A stretch of 64,000 nt of DNA from Actinernus sp. WN-2022 (taxonomy: Eukaryota > Cnidaria > Anthozoa > Actiniaria > Actinernidae). The notes beneath the pieces were generated by a model that saw only the letters and a list, made by a program, of their open reading frames with translations, did not search any database and was not told the origin of the DNA. Every line of letters starts with the position of its first letter. Position 1 is the first letter of the stretch. Made by a program: the position numbers and the translations under genes. The DNA is taken from NCBI GenBank assembly GCA_030867875.1, contig JAOWCC010001634.1:50750021-50814020 (forward strand). Reading direction: 5' to 3'. Shown piece by piece: positions 58,001 to 64,000 of this stretch.

Positions 58001-58851
58001 TGCAGGAAATTAAGATGGGTTTTATGGACAGGAAAATCGCCCCATAAATGACATCTAGTGTACAATATTATTTATAGGAAACAAAGACAGCAATACAGGC
58101 TCCACAGGCCATTTGCCCACCCATCACACCTCGCTGGCTATGGCCCTGAAGAGTACTAAGCAAGCATACAATATAATTATAGTACATGGTAGAATAAGGA
58201 ACTCTTACAATGATGTTCACATGTACCTGGAAGAGTGCATCAGGAAGTGAACAAGGTGCTTGGTTGGGATATGGCTGCTGCTGATCATTCTCATCCGTAT
58301 CATTAAAAACTATGTAAAACAGAGAGAACAAGTGTGACTCATTGGCTTATGAGTTGTCCTCATGTCCGAAGAGGGGAGGGGAAACTCAACTGTCTATTGA
58401 ACTAATGAGGGTGCTCGATGGCCCCTTTAGGGATAAAAGTTCTTCCCATTACCATTTAGGGGGTCCTATTCATACTGTTAGTTATGCAACCCTTGTCAGT
58501 ACCTTTTAGGTGAAAGTAAAGAAGAAGTTTGATGTACAATGTAGTTACAATAATTGTAGATGTCTTTTTGCTTCATGTACATTACATGTATGCTTGTAAA
58601 TATAAACATTCATTTGGTAACTGATACTTTTTTGTACCTTTCAGAGGTACCTTTTTATATCTGCTAATTTATGTACATGTATACCTTTTAGGGATTGACT
58701 GCAAAATTCCTGACAAGCACATCTGTCACTTTGATACCTGATCCCCCTCCCCCCAATCCATCTGCCCCTCACCCCAGGTTCTTATGCCTTAGTATCTAAC
58801 CTGGTCTTTTTTCTTCTACCGTGCCATCCTCATCAGAAGGTACAGGCAGTC
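42868..58851 (-). CDS. SLC37A3-like sugar-phosphate transporter gene, C-terminal half (13 exons)
   Basis: Thirteen minus-strand exons join into one frame of about 316 residues. Exons: 58851-58801, 58309-58227, 53829-53752, 52525-52450, 51337-51272, 51048-51023, 50868-50793, 50638-50591, 44974-44910, 44343-44257, 43725-43660, 43284-43232, 43045-42868. Every intron is GT-AG and each donor phase matches the next acceptor phase. The product has an acidic cytosolic loop, then the second six-helix half of a major-facilitator transporter. Readable landmarks are YACLKLVNYSFFFWLPYYLS, DVGGILGG, ISSAISADLGRQ, ALATVTGIIDGTGS and GWPNVFYFL. This order is typical of SLC37 proteins (ER glucose-6-phosphate/glycerol-3-phosphate exchangers), and the loop and 'LKLVNYSFFFWLP' resemble SLC37A3 most. 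SLC37 proteins are about 500 residues, so some 200 N-terminal residues are missing; I found no further exons up to 64000. The C-terminal tail is long and unlike the family. Two large introns (5.6 and 4.4 kb) are full of satellites. Confidence 0.93.
43232..43284 (-). CDS. SLC37A3-like exon, last helix
   Basis: 53-nt exon: TMMSCVCIVIPPIYRLC plus two bases. It completes the last membrane helix. Acceptor follows 'gttttggatttcag'; donor GTAAGA. Its trailing AG joins A of the next exon to give arginine. Confidence 0.88.
43660..43725 (-). CDS. SLC37A3-like exon, GWPNVFYFL
   Basis: 66-nt exon of 22 codons, phase 0 at both ends: ILVSVISNSYGWPNVFYFLM, then AM. It covers the end of helix 11 and the start of helix 12. 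Donor GTAAGA; acceptor follows 'atcgtttacag'. Confidence 0.94.
43850..44090 (-). mobile_element. tRNA-derived SINE in an intron
   Basis: Minus strand: A box TGGTTCATCGG (44049-44059) and B box GGTTCAATTCC (44007-44017), 31 bases apart, followed by a T-rich body of about 150 bp. Same strand as the host gene. Confidence 0.65.
44257..44343 (-). CDS. SLC37A3-like exon, ALATVTGIIDGTGS
   Basis: 87-nt exon of 29 codons, phase 0 at both ends: PGLEGNSQALATVTGIIDGT, then GSVGAGIGQ. This is the best-known SLC37 signature, between helices 10 and 11. Donor GTAAGT; acceptor follows 'catctctctag'. Confidence 0.96.
44537..44641. mobile_element. 105-bp MITE, relative of 218-305
   Basis: Inverted ends TACCCTCCGTGCCAGAGGTT and GGACCTCTGGCTCCCAGGGTA-type arm. 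No clear TSD remains. Confidence 0.75.
44910..44974 (-). CDS. SLC37A3-like exon, IGGP...ISSAISADLGRQ
   Basis: 65-nt exon encoding FMIGGPANLISSAISADLGR and Q. The segment is nearly identical to the family signature. Its acceptor (gttttctttccag) and first 17 or so exon bases are also present in five extra tandem copies immediately upstream in the intron (see the 79-bp repeat). Donor is GTAAAA. Confidence 0.95.
44957..45375. repeat. 79-bp tandem repeat that copies a splice acceptor
   Basis: Unit copies start with 'cctatcatgaaccctggaaa' near 44963, 45042, 45121, 45200, 45279 and 45357. The first overlaps the first 17 or so bases of the exon at 44910-44974 and its acceptor (minus: gttttctttccag|GGTTCATGATAGG). 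Five more copies of that acceptor therefore sit upstream in the intron. Confidence 0.93.
45750..46235. repeat. ~150-bp tandem repeat with a hairpin, 3 copies
   Basis: Each unit contains CACCCTAAC...GTTAGGGTG (loop about 24 nt) and 'ggtagggttt..attagttcac'. It lies in the 5.6-kb intron. Confidence 0.88.
46236..47020. other. Intron sequence, no feature recognised
   Basis: AT-rich, non-coding. Confidence 0.5.
47030..47234 (+). tRNA. tRNA-like gene (or SINE) split by a MITE
   Basis: A box TGGCGCAGTTGG (47036-47047) and B box GGTTCGAGTCC (47214-47224) lie on the plus strand. Removing the MITE (117 bp) and one TSD copy leaves 46 bases between the boxes, normal for a tRNA. The A-like tract after 47235 suggests a tRNA-derived SINE more than a true tRNA. 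With the insertion it cannot fold as a tRNA. Confidence 0.6.
47058..47174. mobile_element. 117-bp palindromic MITE inside the tRNA-like gene
   Basis: Inverted arms GGCCCGGTTCCTGAA.../...TTCAGGAACCGGGCC extended by GATTAGCGCTAATC on both sides. A 3-bp duplication CTG flanks it (47055-47057, 47175-47177). Three-base TSDs occur in PIF/Harbinger-type elements; that family is inferred. Confidence 0.88.
47240..50590. other. Intron sequence, no feature recognised
   Basis: Low-complexity stretches (poly-A/T near 47400-47560, a C run near 49195). Short ORFs are not supported by motif or splice phase. No repeat family was recognised. Confidence 0.5.
50591..50638 (-). CDS. SLC37A3-like exon, short helix segment
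   Basis: 48-nt exon reading TGAGFAINAGMMALT with split codons at both ends. It precedes the 5.6-kb intron and joins GFMIGGP in phase. Donor is GTAAGA; acceptor follows 'ctgtctcattag'. Confidence 0.92.
50793..50868 (-). CDS. SLC37A3-like exon, DRMRSRSP and next helix
   Basis: 76-nt exon (25 codons + 1): DRMRSRSP, then the hydrophobic helix VVVFMLLLSVGALFIYK. The basic loop followed by a helix fits the usual major-facilitator loop in this position. Donor is GTAAGTAC; acceptor follows 'ttccctatcag'. Confidence 0.94.
51023..51048 (-). CDS. SLC37A3-like 26-nt micro-exon
   Basis: Only 26 nt long, encoding GAIAGFIT plus the second part of a split glycine. It is flanked by a consensus acceptor (tacatttcag) and donor (GTAAGTAT) and converts phase 1 to phase 0. 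Skipping it would shift the frame, so correct inclusion is needed for function. It links DVGGILG to DRMRSRSP, exactly as in the family. Confidence 0.92.
51272..51337 (-). CDS. SLC37A3-like exon, DVGGILG segment
   Basis: 66-nt exon starting in phase 1 and ending in phase 1, encoding LKWKDKSSDDISTFYDVGGI and LG. The YDVGGI(L/I)GG motif is a family hallmark in the loop and helix after helix 8. Donor is GTAAGT; acceptor follows 'agctttctgtag'-type pyrimidines. Confidence 0.94.
51750..51940. repeat. Two tandem ~97-bp units
   Basis: Both hold 'gatttacatcctcaggca', 'aaccattgatgggaca', 'gatgcatgagtattgc' and 'gggtctctatagaaaag'. Intronic. Confidence 0.9.
51941..52449. other. Intron sequence, no feature recognised
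   Basis: Non-coding between the tandem duplication and the next exon. Confidence 0.5.
52450..52525 (-). CDS. SLC37A3-like exon, helix 7-8 core
   Basis: 76-nt exon (25 codons + 1) reading YSLSYACLKLVNYSFFFWLP and onward to YYLSN. It is the most recognisable segment of the gene: an aromatic-rich membrane helix conserved in SLC37 transporters. The acceptor is an AT-rich 'attaatattag'; the donor is 'gtaggt'. Confidence 0.95.
53045..53255. repeat. 24/27-bp minisatellite, about 8 copies
   Basis: Unit 'agtgggcagaagctggtccg' plus 'tatggga'; the first two copies are shorter. All overlapping ORFs on both strands are products of this repeat. Confidence 0.95.
53565..53615. repeat. ~18-bp tandem repeat, 3 copies
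   Basis: Unit 'ctacaagttacatagc' with small spacer. Intronic. Confidence 0.85.
53752..53829 (-). CDS. SLC37A3-like exon, start of helix 7 region
   Basis: 78-nt exon of exactly 26 codons, phase 0 at both ends. It starts SSSVNPKEPKKAISFCQAVL and ends LPGVIP. The segment Q-A-x-L-L-P-G-V-I-P directly before the YSL(A/S)YACLKL helix is a strong SLC37A3-type landmark. Donor is GTATGT; acceptor follows 'ccttgtatttcag'. Confidence 0.93.
54365..57650. repeat. ~59-64-bp satellite, about 50 copies, with higher-order structure
   Basis: Unit 'gattacctacagagtcatgt', 'acaatgtatgtatatta', 'atacaatcatgaacatgtgt', 'ctataat'. Variants lack 'tgta' or carry 'tatttaaagggaac' spacers; blocks recur with a period of about 473 bp (for example 56115 and 56588). 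The whole array lies in the 4.4-kb intron of the SLC37A3-like gene. Confidence 0.95.
57847..57965. mobile_element. 119-bp MITE
   Basis: Inverted ends GCCCCTATTGT and ACAATAGGGGC; the interior is made of repeated 'acaatagctcttttgttgt'-like words. Intronic. Confidence 0.75.
58227..58309 (-). CDS. SLC37A3-like exon, central loop
   Basis: 83-nt exon (2 + 27 codons) reading FNDTDENDQQQPYPNQAP and onward, ending LPDALFQ before donor 'gtacat'. The acceptor follows 'tgttttacatag'. It is hydrophilic and acidic, matching the poorly conserved cytosolic loop of the family. It ends in phase 0 and joins the next exon 4.4 kb away, across the large satellite array. Confidence 0.85.
58310..58800. other. Intron sequence, no feature recognised
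   Basis: Non-coding between the two loop exons. Confidence 0.5.
58801..58851 (-). CDS. SLC37A3-like exon, start of central loop
   Basis: 51-nt exon with two leading bases, 16 codons and one trailing base. It reads LPVPSDEDGTVEEKRP, an acidic hydrophilic segment expected between helix 6 and helix 7. The acceptor follows 'tttttgaaccag'. The donor 'G|gttaga' is weak, but the trailing G joins TT of the next exon as valine and keeps the frame. The exon before it was not found in this window. This is the least certain exon. Confidence 0.72.
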
Positions 58852-59124
58852 CTGGTTCAAAAAGTGCAATACATGTAAACTATATGTACTTTTTGTAATT
58901 ATTACTCGATTCTTCAGATCAGTGAAAGACCATAATTCTGGTCTTATAGCCACAACTGGCATAAACAAATATACATAATTATGTAAATATACACATACTG
59001 TACTTGCTACTTTGATACATGCAGGCACACAAGACCGTAAAGAGGCTGGGGTTGTGTGTGCACAAAAAAGTAAAATTAACAACATGCATATTTATAGGTT
59101 TGGATCTTAATGTATTTTAAAGAA

Positions 59125-60110
59125 CTTCAGGCCTTTGAGCAACCTCCCTTTCATTGTTAAATCTGCTGAGAAGGCAGTCATATCTCGACAGTTATTCACT
59201 CACTATGATAAGAATGTTCCCCTGCCAGAGAATCAATCATTCTATCACGAATTTCACTCGACAGAAACTGCACTCAATGTGACATTCTCACTTGTATGGC
59301 CAAGCAAGAGGTGACACTGCCTATCCTTCTTGATTGGAGCACTGCATTTGACATGATTGATCACAGTATTATGCTTGACGTCCTGGAGAAAGACTTTGGT
59401 GTCATAGATCATGGTGTCAGAAGTTTTTGACCTGAAATCGGGAGTACCACAGCTTAGCTGCTTAGGTCCTCTTTTATTCCTACTTTACGCTTCGGGGCTG
59501 TTCAAGATAGTCTCCAAACATCTTCCCAATGCCCATGGATATGCTGATAATACCCAACTACCGGTATATACCTCTCATTCAAGCCTGACCCCTTGCATCT
59601 CAAGAGGTCTTGCTTAAAATGATTGATGACTGTGTCTCAGAGGTTCGTACTTGGATGTTATCCCATTGTCTGTTGATCAATGACTCAAAGACCAAGCTCT
59701 TAATCATTGGTTCCCAACAGCAACTGTCCAAAGTTTGTATTAACTGTGTCGTGGTTGGTGAGTCGCCTATTAAACCAGCGAAGGCTGGGCACAACCTGGG
59801 GGCCTGGTTTGATTGTCACATGTCTATTAATGCCCACATTGGCAAGGTTTGTAGTAAGGCATTTCGAAGCCTTTACAGCATCAGGCAGATGAGGAAATTC
59901 TTGTCCAAGGAATCCACAAAAATCCTGGTTCATGCATTGGTCACCTCCCATCTTGATTATTGCAACTCTCTACTCTATGGCCTCCCTCAGTACCAGTATG
60001 ATCAATGTCTGCAGAAAGTCCTAAATGCTGCTTTAAGACTTCCGTTTATACATGTACTAAGTAACTACCGTGACGTACATTGTACTGTAGTTAAACATCA
60101 TTTTTATTAA
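59125..60110 (+). pseudogene. L2/CR1-type LINE fragment, reverse transcriptase
   Basis: Plus-strand pieces: HSTETALNV, then WSTAFDMIDHS, then GVPQLSCLGPLLFLLY and YADNTQL (catalytic YADD altered to YADN), then SHLDYCNSLLYGLPQYQ and VLNAALRL. At least two frame changes occur. The active-site aspartate is lost, so this is dead. It breaks off at the 50-bp satellite. Confidence 0.88.
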
Positions 60111-60115
60111 TAATG

Positions 60116-61100
60116 TCTAGAGTTTATCTTTTTATTGATATTGACTAGAGTTATTCAATATTGCCTGGAGATTTTCTATTTTTATTGATATTGACTAGAG
60201 TTATTCAATATTGCCTGGAGATTTTCTATTTTTATTAATATTGACTAGAGTTATTCAATATTGCCTGGAGATTTTCTATTTTTATTGATATTGACTAGAG
60301 TTATTCAATATTGCCTGGAGATTTTCTATTTTTATTAATATTGACTAGAGTTATTCAATATTGCCTGGAGATTTTCTATTTTTATTAATATTGACTAGAG
60401 TTATTCAATATTGCCTGGAGATTTTCTATTTTTATTAATATTGACTAGAGTTATTCAATATTGCCTGGAGATTTTCTATTTTTATTGATATTGACTAGAG
60501 TTATTCAATATTGCCTGGAGATTTTCTATTTTTATTTATATTGACTAGAGTTATTCAATATTGCCTGGAGATTTTCTATTTTTATTGATATTGACTAGAG
60601 TTATTCAATATTGCCTGGAGATTTTCTATTTTTATTAATATTGACTAGAGTTATTCAATATTGCCTGGAGATTTTCTATTTTTATTAATATTGACTAGAG
60701 TTATTCAATATTGCCTGGAGATTTTCTATTTTTATTAATATTGACTAGAGTTATTCAATATTGCCTGGAGATTTTCTATTTTTATTAATATTGACTAGAG
60801 TTATTCAATATTGCCTGGAGATTTTCTATTTTTATTAATATTGACTAGAGTTATTCAATATTGCCTGGAGATTTTCTATTTTTATTAATATTGACTAGAG
60901 TTATTCAATATTGCCTGGAGATTTTCTATTTTTATTAATATTGACTAGAGTTATTCAATATTGCCTGGAGATTTTCTATTTTTATTAATATTGACTAGAG
61001 TTATTCAATATTGCCTGGAGATTTTCTATTTTTATTAATATTGACTAGAGTTATTCAATATTGCCTGGAGATTTTCTATTTTTATTAATATTGACTAGAG
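60116..61100. repeat. 50-bp satellite, about 20 copies
   Basis: Unit 'ttgactagagttattcaata', 'ttgcctggagattttctatt', 'tttattaata'. Almost identical copies (mainly an A/G/T change in the last part). It starts a few bases after the LINE fragment stops. Confidence 0.96.
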
Positions 61101-61779
61101 TTTTTCTTTTTGTTAAGTAGGTATATTACTATAGATAGTGCTTTCCTGAATTCATAGTTTTAGTGCGATATAAATTTATATATTATTATACTTTATATAT
61201 TATTATTCTTTACATCTACTCCAAATTTGACGAAATGTTGGCAGATCAGTAACAAAGGCAAAATTTTTTTTTACACAATTGTTTCTGTATTCTGATGTTG
61301 TGACATAATAAAATATGCCTCTTTTTGGTGAAACTAAACATTTACAACAAATTTGAAACATATTACGTGATCAGAATGTCTTCATAAAATATACACATTT
61401 GGCAAAAAATTGAACTCTCTATGATAAATATATCCAAAGTTATGGATGATTCACTATTTCTATGATGTCAGGCTTCAAGCATAATTCAGACTATCGACTT
61501 TTGAAATATCACTAATATAAGAAAATACTATAACTTCTGATTCTTAGGCAAATGCATTTTGTCAATAAAATTCAAACAAATTATTCTGAACTGGCTATTT
61601 TCTGAGGACATCCAAATAATTATAAATATTATGTATGACATCATGATGTATACAGAAAATATGGCTTCAATTCTAGCTGTTGCACTAAAAAAAAAATCAA
61701 AATTCTAAAAAGAACACATTATTAATAGAGTTTTATTATTGTGCAAAATATGATGCGCGCACCAATATTTCTAGCTCTA
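61101..61779. other. No gene recognised
   Basis: AT-rich sequence. It may be the rest of the element that ends at 62040, but I could not align it with the copy at 13950-14929. Confidence 0.4.
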
Positions 61780-62040
61780 AAAGTTAAAACAATTAATTAA
61801 GGGATATTTTCATAAATGGTTTTATGTTATTTATATCCCGTCATTAGTTTTGGTGGGAAAATTCCCAAAATGAATAACTTTTGTTTACCTCAACCAATCG
61901 AGAATGGGTTTTCGATACCCTCATTCTCATGAACAAGAGATTTTAAAAAGATATAATAATATGTTTTAGAGATAATAAAAATTTATAAGAAACCTATTAC
62001 AAATGGATAAATGTAGTGACGTCATAATGATGGCTACATT
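61780..62040 (-). mobile_element. Truncated copy of the 980-bp TGACGTCA element
   Basis: Reversed, it follows the order of 14065-14285: 'gtagccat', 'tgacgtca', 'aataggtttct', 'gaaaaccc...tcgattggtt', 'aaaagttatt', 'ggaattttcccaccaaa'. Roughly 70 percent similar by eye. Ends are truncated. Confidence 0.65.
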
Positions 62041-62645
62041 CAGCTGAACTGATCAGGTTATGTTTCGTTGACAGTCCTTTATACACCTACCAAAATTCAT
62101 TCCTCTATGCTTTAAAAGCTCCAGATGTTTTGCCAAAGCTTGTAAACAGGGTGAATTTAAGCATCTCTCTACGTTCGATGGATAACTCACTTAATCTTAT
62201 TACTTATCAGATTCCTAATGTCAAGACCCTGTGTTACCAAAATAGTTATTTTATAAGAGCTTCCCGAACTTGGAATACACTTCCACGTGAACTGCGTAAA
62301 TCAGATATCTCTTTACCTAAATTTAGATCATTACTATTTAAACATTACGTGTCTGCCATCACTTCTGTATTTGACATCGAGAACCCTAGGTCTTGGAAGT
62401 CTGTATGTCTGAAATGTCACCAGGCAAGACAGTTAACCGCACCTCTCAAATGCTGCTTTTAGGTTGAAATAGGTATTGTAATTAGATCATTTATTGTAAT
62501 TTTATCTTTCATAAGAAACCAACGCTGCGTTGGTTCTCCTGGCCTCTATGTTTTGTTTGTTGTATACTTTACTTCATTCTATTTTGTATCTTCTATTATG
62601 GCCGAAGTAAGTAAATAATAAATAAATAAAAAATAAATAAATAAA
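62041..62645 (+). pseudogene. LINE 3' end fragment
   Basis: Frame 62130-62462 encodes the C-terminal RT-associated domain: ISLRSMDNSLNLI, SYFIRASRTWNTLPRELRKS, FRSLLFKHY. It is followed by a 3' UTR and a (AATA)n/(AAATA)n tail at 62610-62645. It may be the 3' part of the 59125-60110 LINE or a different element. Confidence 0.8.
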
Positions 62646-63384
62646 ATACTCTTAAAATAATGAAACCCCAACCTTTTTACTGTCATTTGTGCCCGACATG
62701 ATAGTTTACACTAATTCTGGAAAGTACCTAAAATAATAAAATGTACAATTACATGTACAAGTATTAAAATATTATGTTAAAACAGAGAGAGAAGTTGTAA
62801 CCAGATCCATCAATTGAGGACCTTCACTGGATAAAATTAATATTTCTAGAGATGACCAGTGGTACAGGGCGTTTAAAGCTATATTTTGTCGATATTTCAG
62901 CTGCCAAGCAAGATTTCATCAGGACTTAGTTCTTACAGTGGCGGGTCTAAAATACAGGTAGAGAGTAGTGTGTTTGGCAGGAGCCCTATAATGTCCGAAT
63001 GTATCACTCGGTGTATTATGCTTGAAGTCAATCACTGATTAATAATAATGAACTTTATTTACCCTCGGTAATTATATATAGCACACTGGGTGCTAGTTTG
63101 ACCGAGCCTATAATTAATGATAATATAATAACTAAGAGAGCCACCTAATTAGAGAAAAAAGCGGAAAAAACTATGCTAAAACTATAAAATACAAATATCT
63201 ATATATACATATACATGTATGTGTTTAAAAATAATAATTTATAAAAAGATATTTAGAAAACGATTAGAATTTGTGTTTTCGAATCAAGTTTTTAAAAAAG
63301 TTTTATGTTGGCAGCCAAATGATGTTAAAATTATATCATGAAGATTAAATAAGCATTTGCAGCATTGAATGTCAGGAGGCCTCT
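62646..63384. other. No gene recognised
   Basis: Apart from the hammerhead-like remnant, this holds a probable LINE tail ('aataataatgaactttatttaccc' side near 63040) and AT-rich sequence. Confidence 0.4.
62880..62935 (-). ncRNA. Hammerhead-like PLE remnant
   Basis: On the minus strand: CCTGATGA (core CTGATGA at 62917-62923), a poorly pairing stem II, then GAAATATCG (GAAA at 62895-62898). The block aligns with the other PLE 3' motifs at both ends (CCTGA-GAA... and GAAATATCG). No PLE coding region is attached. Confidence 0.4.
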
Positions 63385-63665
63385 CAAAACCTTGCATTTT
63401 ATTGGACCCCATTTGGACTGCACTGACAAAGAATTCCATTGTTTTAGGGTTTGTATTGTTTCAGGATTATGCATTGTTTGGATAGCCAGTACTATTCCAG
63501 GTTCTGAGCCCTTGAATGTAAATGACAGAGAATTACAGAGCTAAAATGTTTGAGTCATAATTTTCTCTTATCACCAAACCAATAGCATCATTGGAGGATA
63601 AGACTGGAGCTACTAAAAACCTTGCATTTTATTGGACCTCTTTTGGGCTGCACTATAAAGAAATA
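63385..63665. repeat. Direct repeat, ~50 bp, 233 bp apart
   Basis: 'aaaaccttgcattttattgg' followed by 'acc' and 'tttgggctgcact'-like sequence occurs near 63388 and 63617. Confidence 0.8.
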
Positions 63666-63765
63666 TAATGTGTTTGTATCGTTCTATTGTTGTATTGTTA
63701 TGGTTACTAGCAAGCCAATAAAATGGCAGGTTGTTAGTTACTGCTGTCGGACCCTCATTGGAAAC

Positions 63766-64000
63766 TGCAGCCAAAGGCATAGTCTTAAAATGTTACGATT
63801 GACCTCAGGTTTACATAAAAAGCTGAAAAATGACAATGGTTCACCACTTTAAACCCTCAAAAAGTATATGTATGTTGAAATAGTACATGTATGTATATTT
63901 TAAAAGGCTTTGAAGTGGGTCAACCACTGTCATTTTTCAGCATTTTTCTTAAACCTGTGATCAATTGTGACATTTTTAGACTACATGTACTTTGGCTGCT
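63766..64000. mobile_element. MITE with ~85-bp TIRs, at the window edge
   Basis: Left arm 63766-63855 (GCAGCCAAAGGCATAGTCTT...) and right arm 63914-64000 (...TGTACTTTGGCTGC) are imperfect inverted copies. The loop is about 60 bp. The right end coincides with the end of the window. Confidence 0.8.

Noticed and set aside
59600..59951. Minus-strand ORFs over the LINE fragment
   Set aside because: Shadows of the plus-strand reverse-transcriptase frame.

Overview
This window is animal nuclear DNA, most likely from a marine invertebrate with a repeat-rich, AT-rich genome. A cnidarian or sponge is my best guess and is not proven. The evidence is: a spliced SLC37-family transporter gene with short GT-AG exons; L2/CR1-type LINEs; Penelope-like retroelements (PLEs) with GIY-YIG domains and hammerhead-ribozyme motifs; many terminal-inverted-repeat (TIR) elements with clean target-site duplications (TSDs); and large satellite arrays. 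There are no operons, and most long ORFs are artefacts of tandem repeats.

Only two host genes can be supported, both on the minus strand. (1) Thirteen exons between 42868 and 58851 encode the C-terminal 316 residues or so of an SLC37A3-like ER sugar-phosphate transporter. All twelve exon junctions agree in reading phase. The N-terminal half is not visible and probably lies beyond 64 kb. (2) Between 17165 and 19010 a signal-peptide exon and a six-cysteine exon (C-x9-C-x3-C-x12-C-x5-CC) join in phase. This looks like a small secreted beta-defensin-like peptide whose intron carries a 22-bp minisatellite.

Layout. 1-3.4 kb: short MITEs and a 79-bp satellite interrupted by a poly-C/G-ended transposon. 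3.4-6.5 kb: a ~155-bp satellite with three hairpins per unit and a 1359-bp higher-order duplication. 7-11 kb: dispersed repeats, a long-TIR element with a tRNA-like core, and a perfect palindrome. 11.2-15.3 kb: a second poly-C/G-ended transposon carrying a decayed PLE and a 980-bp TIR element. 15.7-20.1 kb: minisatellites, an E-box array, the defensin-like gene and a PLE 3' fragment. 20-28 kb: mostly non-coding, with MITEs, a LINE fragment and poly-C/G repeats. 28.2-34.6 kb: a near-complete L2/CR1 LINE (minus strand) whose single long ORF is split only by two later insertions, a 1450-bp long-TIR element with a 9-bp TSD and a 5'-truncated PLE with a 13-bp TSD; the LINE itself sits in an older dispersed repeat. 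34.7-39 kb: copies of that repeat in both orientations. 41-42.4 kb: minisatellites and a MITE. 42.9-58.9 kb: the SLC37A3-like gene with satellite-filled introns. 59-64 kb: LINE fragments, a 50-bp satellite, a hammerhead-like motif and a MITE at the window edge.

The most notable observations are the defensin-like gene, the dated nest of retroelements around an otherwise open LINE ORF, a satellite that copied a splice acceptor of the transporter gene five times, and a palindromic MITE lodged between the A and B boxes of a tRNA-like gene. Family names rest on motifs read by eye; no database search was possible.
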